Origin: Streptomyces canus
GTDB lineage: Bacteria; Actinomycetota; Actinomycetes; Streptomycetales; Streptomycetaceae
DNA length: 64,000 nt
Assembly: GCF_030815415.1 (NCBI RefSeq)
Contig: NZ_JAUSWW010000001.1
Span: forward strand, 9,858,001-9,922,000
Direction of reading: 5' to 3'
The position numbers and the translations under genes were made by a program. Below are positions 8,040 to 17,400 of this stretch, one piece after another. Under the pieces are notes generated by a model that was not told the origin of the DNA, did no database searches, and saw nothing but the letters and a program-made list of their open reading frames with translations. Each line of letters begins with the position of its first letter. The first letter of the stretch is position 1.

Positions 8040-9289
8040 TTACGACGTGGTCCTTTCGTTGAGCGGCGGGCGTCCCGGGAGCGGGAGGCGCCCTTCGGGG
8101 ATGACTCATGGTTCGCGCGGACGGGAAGCGATACGAGCCCGCGGACGAGACGCGTGTGGCGCCACTCCAACCGGTCGGCTGGTCCAGCGAGCCGGATTCC
8201 GGGAAACCGGCTCAGTACCGCTCGCAGGGCGATCTCCGCCTCGGCCTTGGCCAGGGGAGCGCCGACGCAGCGGTGGATGCCGTGGCCGAAGCTGAGGTGG
8301 GCGGTGGCGTCCCGGTCCAGGTCGAGCAGGTCCGGTGACGGGTAGCGTGCCGGGTCGCGGTTGGCGGCTCCGAGGGCGATCAGTACCGGGGTGCCGGCCG
8401 GGATGTCGGTACCGCCGAGCGTGACGGCTTCGGTGGTGAACCGGAAGGTGGCGGTACTGATGGGGGAGTCGAATCGAAGCAACTCGTCGAGTATGGCCGG
8501 GACATCGTCCGGATTCTTCCGGAGGCGATCCAGCTCGGCGGGGCGCTGGAGCAGCGCGAGGGTGGCGTTGCCGAGGAAGTTGGTGGTGCTCTCGTGCCCG
8601 GCCACGAGCAGCAGCACCGCCAGGGAGACCAGTTCCTCTTCGCTGAGACGGTCGTCTGCGTCGCGAGTCGAGATGAGTCCGTCGAGGAGGGAGCTGCCGG
8701 GCTTCAGGCGCTTTGCGGCGATGAGGGCCGTCATGTAGTCGGCCAGGGAATGCGAGGCCGCGTCGATGGCGTCGGGCCTGCCTGCCGCGAACAGCTCCCC
8801 GGACCAGCGCCGGACGTCGGGCCGGTCTCCCGCAGGCACTCCGAGCAGTTCGCAGATCACGATGACCGGCAGCGGCACCGCCAGGCCGGCCACGAAGTCG
8901 AACCGTTCGCCGACGGGCCACTGATCCAGCAACTCGTCGGTGACGCGGGCGATGAACGGACGCAGCTGCGCGACGGCTCCGTTCGTGAACGCCTTGGTCA
9001 CCAGCTTGCGCAGCCGGGTGTGCTGGGGTGGATCGGTGGCCAACATGGTGTGTGCCACTGCCGGGTGCAGCCGACGCCGTGACTCCTTGCCCGCGAAGAA
9101 CGCGGCCGTGTCCTTCGAGAGCCGAGCGTCGCCGAGGGCTTCCCGGGCTTCCGCGTAGCCGGTGACCACGTAGCTGGGGTGCCCGCCGGACCCGGTGGGC
9201 AGGGGCTGCACGGGGCAACTGGACCGCATGGCCGCGTAGGTGGGGTAGGGGTCCTGGAGGAAGCGGGGGTCTTGGCTCGGGTCGGTCAT
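8036..9289 (-). CDS. Cytochrome P450 monooxygenase
   Basis: A 417-residue class I soluble bacterial P450. The start at 9289 (MTDPSQDPRFLQDPYP) gives the normal length of about 400-420; the frame is open for 93 more codons upstream, but that extension lacks P450 features. Visible motifs are the C-helix MLATDPPQHTRLRKL, the I-helix LLVAGHESTTNF (with AGHES instead of the more usual AGHET), the K-helix ExxR in DELLRF, and the heme loop FGHGIHRCVG with axial Cys341. Electrons would come from a ferredoxin and reductase, neither of which is encoded nearby. Substrate unknown; CYP105/107-like by general appearance. Confidence 0.92.
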   Translation of the reverse strand: MTDPSQDPRFLQDPYPTYAAMRSSCPVQPLPTGSGGHPSYVVTGYAEAREALGDARLSKDTAAFFAGKESRRRLHPAVAHTMLATDPPQHTRLRKLVTKAFTNGAVAQLRPFIARVTDELLDQWPVGERFDFVAGLAVPLPVIVICELLGVPAGDRPDVRRWSGELFAAGRPDAIDAASHSLADYMTALIAAKRLKPGSSLLDGLISTRDADDRLSEEELVSLAVLLLVAGHESTTNFLGNATLALLQRPAELDRLRKNPDDVPAILDELLRFDSPISTATFRFTTEAVTLGGTDIPAGTPVLIALGAANRDPARYPSPDLLDLDRDATAHLSFGHGIHRCVGAPLAKAEAEIALRAVLSRFPGIRLAGPADRLEWRHTRLVRGLVSLPVRANHESSPKGASRSRDARRSTKGPRRK

Positions 9290-10036
9290 GCTTTCAGGCT
9301 GCAGCCCGCTCCGGCTGGTCGTCATCCGCGACACGCCCAACACAGGGCCGGCAGGCGTCGGTTGGTCGGTTGCCAGGAAGAGCAGGAGCCGCTTCGTGTC
9401 CGCGCGGAGGTCCTTGTGGGAGACGGCCTTCGCCGACGGCAGGACGACCTCGTCGGCGAACCGGCCGGTCTTCGAGGCGGGCGGCGCTGCCTTCACAACC
9501 ACCGCCTCGACCGCCGTGGCTCCTTGCCCCGTTCCAGCGCCGTAGGTGGCCTGGGCCATCTCCCGCACCCGGACCGGAACGGCCGAAGGACGAGGACCAA
9601 CCGGTCCAGATTCACGCGGAGATAATTCCCGTCGTCCGAGGAGCGGGGCGCGTCAACTGCACGACGCTCGCCCGCCAGTACCTTCCGCGCATGGACGTTG
9701 CCCTCGTCCCCTGCATCGCACAGGACGCAGAGCATGGTCGTCCCCTGAGCGGAACAGAACTGGTGGTATAGCGGCAGAATTCGCGTGACTGCAGATCAAT
9801 GCTGGTCGCTGCCGCGGTGGGAGGGGGCGGGGCGAATCCGGGTCGAATGTGCCTTCCTCTCGCGCATTCGGTTTGTTGTTGCAGGTCAGCAGCACGATCA
9901 GGCGCCTTGTGTCCGGGCGCGTGAGCGGCGGCCGAACCCGAGGGCAGAGGGACTGCTATCGGCAGGTTCTTGGTCTGCTGGTGGTACCTGGTTGACAGGT
10001 TGCTGACCAGTGTAAATATCCTCGATCGAGGCGGGA
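9290..10036. other. Intergenic stretch, no convincing gene
   Basis: The minus strand holds two short overlapping frames (9493-9735 and the upstream extension of the P450 frame to 9568) with plausible but unrecognised text such as YLRVNLDRLVLVLRPF. They may be a decayed small gene. No RNA gene, inverted repeat or clear promoter was seen. Confidence 0.4.
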
Positions 10037-10144
10037 GCGGAGTGGGTCGCCTGGCAGCTCATGGATGCCGGCTACCAGGTGAAACCGGATTACTGGGACT
10101 GGGGTGCGGGCGACAGATCCCTCAGGCTGATCGAGAGGAGAGAT
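10037..10144 (+). pseudogene. Short fragment of a TIR-like domain
   Basis: In-frame text AEWVAWQLMDAGYQVKPDYWDWGAGD matches the second helix and following strand of the TIR domain found at the N-terminus of Streptomyces NB-ARC/TPR proteins (usually ...WAEWIAWQLEEAGY...). No start codon, first beta strand or downstream domain is present. It is a small relic of a TIR protein. Confidence 0.45.
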
Positions 10145-10163
10145 AGGGGGTACACGGCTGCGC

Positions 10164-10457
10164 ATGGCACCGAAGAACGATGACTCCAAGCTCCTGCGGG
10201 CGGTACGGCAGATGCGCCGCATCCGAGCCTTCTACACGCTGGGCGTTCTTCTCTGGGCGGCGACGGCTGCCTGGGGAGGCTGGCAGAACCCCGGCAGTCG
10301 GCAGATGTGGGTGCCCGTACTCATGCTGGTCGTCTTCGCCGGTCTGCTGTCCGCGACGACCCTGTGGCTGCGGCAGCACCGGTCCGAGGACGCCGACAGG
10401 CCCGCCCACCACGCGGCTCCACGGAGGCCGGCCGTCCGTCGCCACGCGAGCACCTGA
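10164..10457 (+). CDS. Small two-TM membrane protein of unknown function
   Basis: 97 residues: a basic N-terminus with KLLRAVRQMRRIRAFY, TM1 (22-40, LGVLLWAATAAWGGW), a short loop, TM2 (47-66, WVPVLMLVVFAGLLSATTLWL) and a charged His/Arg-rich tail. An AGGGGG sequence lies 13 bases before the ATG. Codon use is typical of genuine genes here. I do not recognise a family; it may be a small integral membrane protein of the DUF-type sets common in actinomycetes. Confidence 0.55.
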   Translation: MAPKNDDSKLLRAVRQMRRIRAFYTLGVLLWAATAAWGGWQNPGSRQMWVPVLMLVVFAGLLSATTLWLRQHRSEDADRPAHHAAPRRPAVRRHAST

Positions 10458-10754
10458 CACGCGGACATGCGAGCCCGGGGCCTGAGGACCCGCGGCGGCG
10501 CTCGGCCGGACACGAAGCCGTCGGCACCGAGGGCGACGCGGTCGCCGACGCATGGCGCAGACGGCTCTCGCCGGAGCGGGCCTCTTGAGGTCGCCCAAGG
10601 TCGCTCCGCCGTGGACGTCCTCCGAGGCCACTTACCGGGGCCCCCGCGCCCTGCAACCCCACCACGCGCATCGTGCGGCGCGGGAGTCGCGACGGCGACG
10701 ACCCCCGTGGGGTCGGCGCCCGCTGAGGGACCGTCCGGGGGGTAGTCGCTTGCC

Positions 10755-11759
10755 ATGACTGTCTACGGATTACACGCCTCGCACGAGCAGATTCCGCCCG
10801 CGGAGCTGCTCGACGCCGTGGTACGCGCGGAGCAGGCGGGCTTCACCGCCGCCATGTGCTCGGACCACTTCTCGCCGTGGAGCGTGCGTCAGGGGGAGTC
10901 CGGCTTCGCCTGGTCATGGCTCGGAGCCGCCCTCCAAGCCACCGACCAGGTGCCGTTCGGTGTGGTGAACGCGCCCGGTCAGCGCTACCATCCCGCCGTC
11001 GTTGCCCAGGCGATCGCCACGCTCGCGTCCATGAACCCGGGCCGGTTCTGGACCGCGCTGGGCACCGGAGAGGCCTCCAACGAACACATCACCGGCGCGG
11101 GCTGGCCCCGCAAGGACACCCGTTCCGCGCGCCTGCGGGAGTGCGTCGACGTCATCCGGGCGCTGTTGCGGGGCGAGGAGGTCAGCCACGACGGGCTGGT
11201 GAGGGTGGACCGGGCCCGGCTGTGGACGCTGCCGCCCGAGGAACCGCCGCTGATAGGAGCCGCGTGCAGCACTGCCACCGCGGCCTGGTGCGCCGAGTGG
11301 GCGGACGGACTGATCACGGTCAACGCCCCGCGCGAACGCCTGCGCGAGATCATCGGCGCGTACCGTGACGCGGGCGGCCGTGGACCCCTCCACCTCCAGG
11401 TGCACCTGAGCTGGGCGCCCGACGAGGCGGAGGCGCTCGCCCTCGCGCACGATCAGTGGCGGACCAACGTGCACGCCCCGCCGGTCAGTTGGGACCTCGA
11501 CTCCGTGGAACTGTTCGACGTGGTCAGCGAGCACGTCACCCCCGAGCAGGTGGCGCGCACGGTCGAGGTCTCCTCCGACCTCGGCCGGCACGCCGCCCGG
11601 CTCCAGGAGTACGCCGACCTGGGGTTCGACGCGGTGATGCTGCACCATGTGGGCCGAGAACAGGCCGCGTTCATCGACGCGTTCGGCACCGAGGTACTGC
11701 CGCGACTCGACGTGACCCGTCCGATCCCCGCCACGGCGAAGGAGTACCGATGCGTCTGA
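10755..11759 (+). CDS. LLM-class flavin-dependent oxidoreductase (TIGR03885-like)
   Basis: 334 residues forming a luciferase-like TIM barrel: YGLHASHEQIPP, the flavin-pocket pattern SDHFSPW, a YHPAVVAQA segment, GRFWTALGTGEA and NEHITG. The pattern fits the subgroup often called non-F420 flavinoid or FMN/F420-dependent LLM oxidoreductases, probably using reduced flavin or F420H2. Its stop overlaps the next gene by 10 bases (11750-11759), so the GH13 enzyme downstream should be translationally coupled. Pairing an LLM oxidoreductase with a GH13 enzyme suggests a shared carbohydrate or glycoside substrate, but the reaction is unknown. Confidence 0.85.
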   Translation: MTVYGLHASHEQIPPAELLDAVVRAEQAGFTAAMCSDHFSPWSVRQGESGFAWSWLGAALQATDQVPFGVVNAPGQRYHPAVVAQAIATLASMNPGRFWTALGTGEASNEHITGAGWPRKDTRSARLRECVDVIRALLRGEEVSHDGLVRVDRARLWTLPPEEPPLIGAACSTATAAWCAEWADGLITVNAPRERLREIIGAYRDAGGRGPLHLQVHLSWAPDEAEALALAHDQWRTNVHAPPVSWDLDSVELFDVVSEHVTPEQVARTVEVSSDLGRHAARLQEYADLGFDAVMLHHVGREQAAFIDAFGTEVLPRLDVTRPIPATAKEYRCV

Positions 11760-13450
11760 CACGCACCTCCGACCTGTGGTGGAAGAACGCGGTGGTGTAC
11801 TGCCTGGACGTCGAGACGTACCAGGACGGCAACGGCGACGGCATCGGAGACTTCGCGGGGCTCACCCAGCGCATCGACCACCTGGTGCGCCTCGGCGTGA
11901 CCTGCGTGTGGCTGATGCCCTTCTACCCCACGCGGGAGCGTGACGACGGCTACGACATCACGGACTTCTACGGCGTGGACCCGCGCCTGGGCACCCTCGG
12001 CGACTTCGCCGAGTTCGTCCGCACCGCGCGCGACCGAGGCATCCGCGTGATCGCCGATCTCGTCGTCAACCACACCTCCGAGGACCACCCCTGGTTCAAG
12101 GACGCCCGCTCCGGCCGGGACTCCGCCCACCGCGACTGGTACGTCTGGAAGGACGAGCCACCGGAGGACGGCCCCCAGGGCGTGGTCTTCCCCGACGCGG
12201 AGGACAGCCTGTGGGAGTACGACGAGGGCAGCGGCCAGTACTATCTGCACCGCTTCTACAAGCAGCAGCCCGACCTCAACGTCGCCCACCCCGAGGTCCG
12301 TGACGAGATAGCCCGCATCATAGGCTTCTGGACCCAGCTCGGCCTGTCCGGCTTCCGGGTCGACGCCGTGCCCTTCCTGTTGGAGACCGACGGACAGAGC
12401 GACGCGGGGGAACTCCCCGACCCGCACGAGTACCTCGCCGACCTGCGTGCCTTCCTCGGCCGCCGCAACGGCGAGTCGGTCCTGCTCGGCGAGGTCAACC
12501 TGCCCTACGACGGCACCACCCGCTTCTTCGGCGACCCCTCCTCGGACCGCGGCGACGAACTCACCATGTGCTTCGACTTCGTCGCGATGCAGCAGATGTA
12601 CCTGTCGATGGCACGCCACGACGCCAGGCCGCTGGCCGCCGCACTGCGCGACCGCCCCGCGGCACCGCGCGACGCCCACTGGGCCATGTTCGTGCGCAAC
12701 CACGACGAACTCACCCTCGACAAACTCAGCGACGACCAACGGGCCGAGGTGTTCGCGTCCTTCGGCCCGGAGAAGGACATGCAGCTGTACGACCGAGGGC
12801 TGCGGCGCAGGCTCCCGCCCATGGTCGACGGCGACCGACGCCGCGTCGAACTCGCCTACAGCCTGCTGTTCACCCTGCCGGGCACCCCTGTGCTCTTCTA
12901 CGGCGAGGAAATCGGCATGGGCGAGAACCTGGCCGCGGAGGGACGCCAGGCCGTGCGCACCCCGATGCAGTGGACCCCGGAGAAGACCGCCGGGTTCTCC
13001 ACCGCCGAGCCGGACGCCTTCCCCAACCCGTTGGTGGACGGCGCGTTCGGCCCCCAGAAGATCAACGTGTATGAGCAGAGCCGCGATCCTGCTTCCCTGC
13101 TGAGCCGCATGCGTCTGTTCATCGAACGCTACCGGGAAGCTCCCGAACTGGCCTGGGGTGACTACCGTTTGCTCACGACGGGGGAGGACGCCGTGCTGGC
13201 GCACGTCTGCCGCGCCGGTGACGGCACCGTGCTGGCCGTACACAACTTCGCGGACCGGCCGCACACCGTACGGCTGGAACTGGCCGAAGCCGGATCCGGC
13301 GGACGGTTGACGGACCTGCTCGACGAGGGACACAACGGTCTCAAGGCAGGCCAGGACGGCATGTTCCACGTCGACCTGCCCCCGTACGGCTACCGGTGGC
13401 TCCGCGTCGGCACCCCGGCGGACGACCCCGAAAGCATCGCGTCCGGCTGA
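11750..13450 (+). CDS. GH13 alpha-amylase-family enzyme, trehalose-synthase-like
   Basis: 566 residues from an ATG overlapping the upstream stop. GH13 motifs: region I DLVVNHTS, region II GFRVDAV with nucleophile Asp205, region III LLGEVN with acid/base Glu248, and region IV RNHDEL with Asp319. The N-terminal WWKNAVVYCLDVETYQDGNGDG block and the overall order resemble TreS (maltose/trehalose interconversion). It is slightly shorter than TreS, and LLGEVN replaces the usual LLAEAN. There is no signal peptide, so it acts in the cytoplasm on small alpha-glucosides. It could equally be an alpha-glucosyltransferase or sucrose-hydrolase-like GH13. Confidence 0.85.
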   Translation: MRLTRTSDLWWKNAVVYCLDVETYQDGNGDGIGDFAGLTQRIDHLVRLGVTCVWLMPFYPTRERDDGYDITDFYGVDPRLGTLGDFAEFVRTARDRGIRVIADLVVNHTSEDHPWFKDARSGRDSAHRDWYVWKDEPPEDGPQGVVFPDAEDSLWEYDEGSGQYYLHRFYKQQPDLNVAHPEVRDEIARIIGFWTQLGLSGFRVDAVPFLLETDGQSDAGELPDPHEYLADLRAFLGRRNGESVLLGEVNLPYDGTTRFFGDPSSDRGDELTMCFDFVAMQQMYLSMARHDARPLAAALRDRPAAPRDAHWAMFVRNHDELTLDKLSDDQRAEVFASFGPEKDMQLYDRGLRRRLPPMVDGDRRRVELAYSLLFTLPGTPVLFYGEEIGMGENLAAEGRQAVRTPMQWTPEKTAGFSTAEPDAFPNPLVDGAFGPQKINVYEQSRDPASLLSRMRLFIERYREAPELAWGDYRLLTTGEDAVLAHVCRAGDGTVLAVHNFADRPHTVRLELAEAGSGGRLTDLLDEGHNGLKAGQDGMFHVDLPPYGYRWLRVGTPADDPESIASG

Positions 13451-13717
13451 CAGGCCCATGGTTGGGGCTGCAGCGGGCTCGGCGGAAGACGCGCGAGGGC
13501 TGCCGCGGTTCACCCGCCGACCTCGGCAGTATCTGGGGCGCCGTCACCGCCTTTCCGTCAGCTCGGTACTACAACGCCTCCGGCACCGTTCAGGGCCGGT
13601 ATGGGCATGCCAGATTCCCCTGGGGACCTGCGGGCGCCAGGGCCTTCGGACGGGACTCGGGCGCCACCCGTCACACACAGCACCACGGCATGGTCCGTCC
13701 CCTTACAGCCCCAGCGG

Positions 13718-14473
13718 TCAGGTGTGGGAGAGGGCGAAGGAGACGAGGAAGCCGCTCACGGTGATCAGTCCGATGGCAAGGTGGGCGTCTTCGAACGCTT
13801 CGGGGATCATCGTGTCGGCGATCATGGCGAGGATCGCCCCGGCCGCCACCGCGGTCACCGCGGCGATCACGGCGGGGGAGAAGGAACCGATGACCGTGTA
13901 ACCGAGGACGGACGACACCGTGCTGGCCGCGGCGATGGCGGTCCAGACACCGAAGACATACCCCTTGGTGCGGCCGGCCTTCTTCATCCCTGCCGAACTG
14001 GACAGCCCCTCGGGAACGTTGCTGATGAACACCGCGGCTACCGTCACCAGACTCACCGCTCCGCCATCCAGCAGGCTGACGCCGATGACCGCGGACTCCG
14101 GCACCCCATCGAGCAGGGCGCCGAGCGCGAGCGCCGCCCCGGACCCGCCCTGCTCGGCCTCCGAAGGCTGCGCCTGCGCGTGGCCGGAGCGCTTGCGGTG
14201 GCGTGCACCCTGGCCGGCCAGCCACACGTTGCCCCCGGTGTAGGCGAGCGCGCCGATGAGGGCGCCGATGGCCGCGGGGGCAAGCCCCGCCTGCTCGTAC
14301 GCCTCCCCGACCAGCTCGAAGGACACCGCCGAGATCAGCACACCGGCACCGAACGCCATCACCGTCGCGATCACCTTCTGCGGCACCCGCAGCCCATACC
14401 CCAGCGCAGCACCGAGCAGCAGCGCCGAGCCCGCCACCAACCCCCACAGTCCAGCCTGTACGACTTCAGCCAT
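13718..14473 (-). CDS. ZIP-family divalent metal transporter
   Basis: 251 residues with eight predicted TM helices and the ZIP TM4/TM5 signatures: GALLDGVPESAVIG in TM4 and FISNVPEGLSSSAGM in TM5, the His-poor variant in which Asp/Asn and Glu line the metal path. The cytoplasmic loop between TM3 and TM4 carries His residues (RHRKRSGHAQ) that often bind metal. Likely substrate is Zn(II) or a related divalent cation, moving into the cytoplasm. The gene stands alone, with a LexA- or Zur-type operator not evident upstream. Confidence 0.88.
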   Translation of the reverse strand: MAEVVQAGLWGLVAGSALLLGAALGYGLRVPQKVIATVMAFGAGVLISAVSFELVGEAYEQAGLAPAAIGALIGALAYTGGNVWLAGQGARHRKRSGHAQAQPSEAEQGGSGAALALGALLDGVPESAVIGVSLLDGGAVSLVTVAAVFISNVPEGLSSSAGMKKAGRTKGYVFGVWTAIAAASTVSSVLGYTVIGSFSPAVIAAVTAVAAGAILAMIADTMIPEAFEDAHLAIGLITVSGFLVSFALSHT

Positions 14474-14634
14474 GCCGACCCGTCTACCCGTAATGGATGT
14501 GGATCAACAGGCAACCTGCGCGGCCGTCCACCCACGGAGAAGGGAAATCGGGGCTTGGCGGGGCGCCTGACCGGTCCGGCGCCCCGGTACCGCCTCCGGC
14601 GAGACGGCCGTCCTCATCGGGTTCCACTTCGCAG

Positions 14635-15600
14635 CCGAGAGGCGTTCCCGACGGCCGGTGAGCTGTCCAGGAAGCTGATCACCGAGGCGAAACAGACACC
14701 TGAGCGGTCCTGGTTGGGCGAGGTCTCCGCTGTCGTGCTCCAGCAGTCGTTGCGGGACGCGGAGGCCGCCTACAGGAACTTCTTCGCCTCCCTCCAAGGG
14801 GCCCGCAAGGGTCCGAAGATGGGTGCACCCCGGTTCAAGTCCCGCAAGGACAGCCGTCAGTCGCTCCGCTTCACCGTCAACGCCCGCTGGTCGATCACCG
14901 ATTCCGGGCGGCTGAACCTTCCCAAGGTCGGGGCGGTGAAGGTGAAGTGGTCCCGCACCCTGCCCGCCAGGCCTTCCTCCGTCACCGTGATCAAGGACGC
15001 GGCCGGACGGTACTTCGCCTCCTTCGTGATCGACACCGATCCGCACGCCGACGCCACCGCGATGCCCGACAGTGACCAGAGGGTCGGCATCGACCTGGGC
15101 CTGATCCACTTCGCCGTCCTCTCCAACGGCACGAAGATCGATTCCCCGCGGTTCCTGCGCCGCGCGGAGAAAAAGCTGAAGAAGGCCCAGCGGGGCCTGT
15201 CCCGCAAACAGAAGGGATCGAAGAACCGGGAGAAGGCCCGTCTGAAGGTTGCCCGCGTGCATGCGCAAGTGGCCGACGCCCGCCGTGAGTTCCACCACCA
15301 GCTCTCCACGAAGCTGATCCGCGACAACCAAGCGATCGGCGTGGAAGACCTGGCGGTCAAAGCACTGGCACGCACCGGGCTGGCGAAGAGTGTGCACGAC
15401 GCGGGCTGGACGCAGTTCGTGCACATGCTGGAATACAAGGCGGTTCGGTACGGGCGGACCCTGGTGAAGATCGGCCGGTACGAGCCGACCAGCCAGACCT
15501 GCTCCACCTGCGGGGCCAAGGACGGGCCCAAGCCCCTGCACATCAGGACCTGGACCTGTGCCGTCTGTGGTGCGGTCCAACGACGGTCGCGCATCGCCGA
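14635..15600 (+). pseudogene. tnpB (IS200/IS605 type A), C-terminal part, both ends lost
   Basis: RNA-guided-nuclease-family TnpB text starts at REAFPTAGELSRKL and continues through the RuvC block (VGIDLGLIHFAVL with the first Asp, VEDLAVKAL with the Glu) and a zinc ribbon (CSTCG...CAVCG). The third catalytic Asp, normally in a DRDxNAA motif right after the ribbon, is missing: the sequence switches to RRSRIAESAGVTKSTF, which looks like a TetR helix-turn-helix start. The N-terminal 40-50 residues are also missing here, but a matching piece is at 22021-22192 (identical over 44 bp, 14635-14678 versus 22149-22192). It cannot be an active nuclease. Confidence 0.8.
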
Positions 15601-15651
15601 GAGCGCGGGAGTCACCAAGAGCACCTTCTCAGTGATGGCTGGGCCCGCTGG

Positions 15652-15957
15652 TCAGTTGATGCCGTCGATGATGCGGAAGTCGCGCTGGACGCCGTCGGGG
15701 AGGGCCGCCAGAGCCTTCTGGTATGCCTCGCTCTCGTATGCCGCGACAGCCTGTTCAAAGCTGTCGAACTCGATCAGAACGACGCGTTGCGTGATGCCGG
15801 CCTCGTGGGCGACGACTCGACCGCCACGGGACGGGATCCGGGACAGGAGGCGCCCGCCCCCGGCCTGGACAGCCGGACCAGCCAGCTTGTCGTAGGCAGT
15901 CAGCCCCTCAGGGTCGGAAATTGCGGGGTAGACACTGACCCAGTAGCCCTTAGCCAT
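15652..15957 (-). CDS. DUF1330 family protein
   Basis: 101 residues from an ATG at 15957 preceded by AGGAGGG. The dimeric alpha/beta-barrel (ferredoxin-like) pattern is plain: KGYWVSVYPAISDPEGL, SRGGRVVAHEAG, RVVLIEFDSFEQAVAAYES, YQKAL...FRIIDG. Members are cytoplasmic dimers of unknown enzymatic role. It is transcribed divergently from the LysR-type gene starting at 16146, with about 190 bp between them, the usual layout for LysR regulation of its neighbour. Confidence 0.85.
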   Translation of the reverse strand: MAKGYWVSVYPAISDPEGLTAYDKLAGPAVQAGGGRLLSRIPSRGGRVVAHEAGITQRVVLIEFDSFEQAVAAYESEAYQKALAALPDGVQRDFRIIDGIN

Positions 15958-16145
15958 GGAACCCTCCTGTGGTGGGCCGGACACGTCCGGCGTCGAATGG
16001 ACACGCAGATCGATCGCTCCCGGCGACGGGTACTGCGGTCAGTTGAACCGTCATAGGCGCAGGTTAGGGCTTGATGCGCGGGCGAGGGAAAGACCGGTAC
16101 GGGATAGACTCAGAGCGGATCGTTATCAATCGGCCGGGAGGGCAC

Positions 16146-17048
16146 GTGGCGCCGGATACGGTGAGCCTGCGGTACTTCCTGGTACTGGCGCAGGAGTTGA
16201 ACTTCACCCGCGCGGCCGCACGGATCGGAATCGCACAACCCGCACTCAGCGCCCGGATGCGCCGGTTGGAGGCGGAACTCGGTACGGCCCTGCTGGTCCG
16301 CAACACGCGCAGCGTCGTGTTGACCACGGCCGGTGCGGCTTTGGCGGAGTCCGCGCCGCCCGCGCTGGCGGCGCTGGACCGGGCGTGGGACACCGCCCGG
16401 AGCGCCGCGGCCGGTGAACTGGGCACGCTGCGCATCGGATACAGCCTCAGCGCCGGGGCCGAGACGGTACCGGCCCTGGTGGACAGGCTGCTGCGCGGCA
16501 CCAGCGGACTTGAGGTCGGCGCGGTCCCGATGGCGACACCGGAGATCTCCCCGGCGGTCGCCGAGGGCCGTATCGATGCCGGGATCACCCGCGGTGAACA
16601 GCCGGGCCGTGGCGTGCGCCGGTACCTGCTGCGGCGTGCGCGCATCGGGGTCCAGCTGGCGCAGCACCATCCGCTGGCCGAACTCGCGGAGATCGAGATC
16701 GCCGACGCGGCCGCGTATCCGCTGCGGCTGCCGGACCGTGCGGCCAACCCCGTGATCCACGAGCAGCTGTCCGCACTGTTCCGAGACACCCGGCCACACC
16801 CCCGATTCCACACGCCCGCAGTCGCTTTCGACATGTCTCAGCGCGACCTGCGCGACGGGGTCACCCTCGCCCCGGCCGGCGAAGCCGCGGCCACGGCACA
16901 ACCGGCCGGTCTCACCTGGCGACCGCTGAAAGGCGCGCCCAGCCTGACGATCCACCTGGTCCTGCCACGCGAGCAGTCGCCGCTGCACCGCCGTATCCGT
17001 GCCGTCGCCCAAACCCTGGCGCACGAGCTGCACTGGCTGCCGGACTGA
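16146..17048 (+). CDS. LysR-type transcriptional regulator
   Basis: About 300 residues. I prefer the GTG at 16146 because GGGAGGG sits just upstream and the winged helix starts immediately after (SLRYFLVLAQELNFTRAAARIGIAQPALS). The frame extends 75 bases further upstream without LysR features. The N-terminal HTH (residues 5-62) is canonical (RLEAELGTALLVRN). The effector domain from about 90 is a periplasmic-binding-protein-like fold (GTLRIGYSLSAGAETVP). Divergent from the DUF1330 gene, it probably controls that gene and itself; the inducer is unknown. Confidence 0.87.
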   Translation: MAPDTVSLRYFLVLAQELNFTRAAARIGIAQPALSARMRRLEAELGTALLVRNTRSVVLTTAGAALAESAPPALAALDRAWDTARSAAAGELGTLRIGYSLSAGAETVPALVDRLLRGTSGLEVGAVPMATPEISPAVAEGRIDAGITRGEQPGRGVRRYLLRRARIGVQLAQHHPLAELAEIEIADAAAYPLRLPDRAANPVIHEQLSALFRDTRPHPRFHTPAVAFDMSQRDLRDGVTLAPAGEAAATAQPAGLTWRPLKGAPSLTIHLVLPREQSPLHRRIRAVAQTLAHELHWLPD

Positions 17049-17059
17049 CGCGCAAGAGG

Positions 17060-17290
17060 TCAAGCGAAACGGACGACTACGGTGGCAAGGCCAAAGACCT
17101 TGCGCACGGCGGACTTCGCGGTGATGACGACGAGGGTGGTCGTGCTGCATGTCCGACACGACCTCGCCGGCGGATCAGCATCCGATGATGGCCCCAGGTC
17201 CGCGCCCTCACGCCGCAACCCGCTGATCAACTTGCCGAACTGGCGCGGACTCAACCCAGTGAACGGGCTATCCGTGACGGCTCCGATGCC
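17060..17290 (-). pseudogene. Possible N-terminal fragment of an IS5-type transposase
   Basis: Minus-strand text TGLSPRQFGKLISGLRREGADLGP resembles the opening helix of HARBI1-like IS5 transposases. The reading breaks up after about 35 residues and no DDE core is present. The remainder of this 350-bp gap shows nothing recognisable. Confidence 0.3.
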
Positions 17291-17400
17291 GTGACCACAC
17301 CAGCCACAGCAAGATCACCTCGGCCCGGGGCTAGCTATTGCGAGGCCGCTCTCCGACTTCCCCGCCCGCCGGGACCCGGGATGCCATGCAGGTCCTGAGT

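Noticed and set aside
9290..9568. 93-residue N-terminal extension of the P450
   Set aside because: The extension has no P450 features and would make the protein much longer than the family; the ATG at 9289 gives the standard length.
9700..9800. tRNA-like stretch around GGTGGTATAGCGGC
   Set aside because: The bases look like part of a tRNA D-arm, but no acceptor stem, anticodon arm or T-loop (GGTTCRA) can be folded around them.
11453..13513. 686-residue minus-strand frame opposite the GH13 gene
   Set aside because: GC-frame shadow; the plus strand carries all catalytic motifs of GH13.
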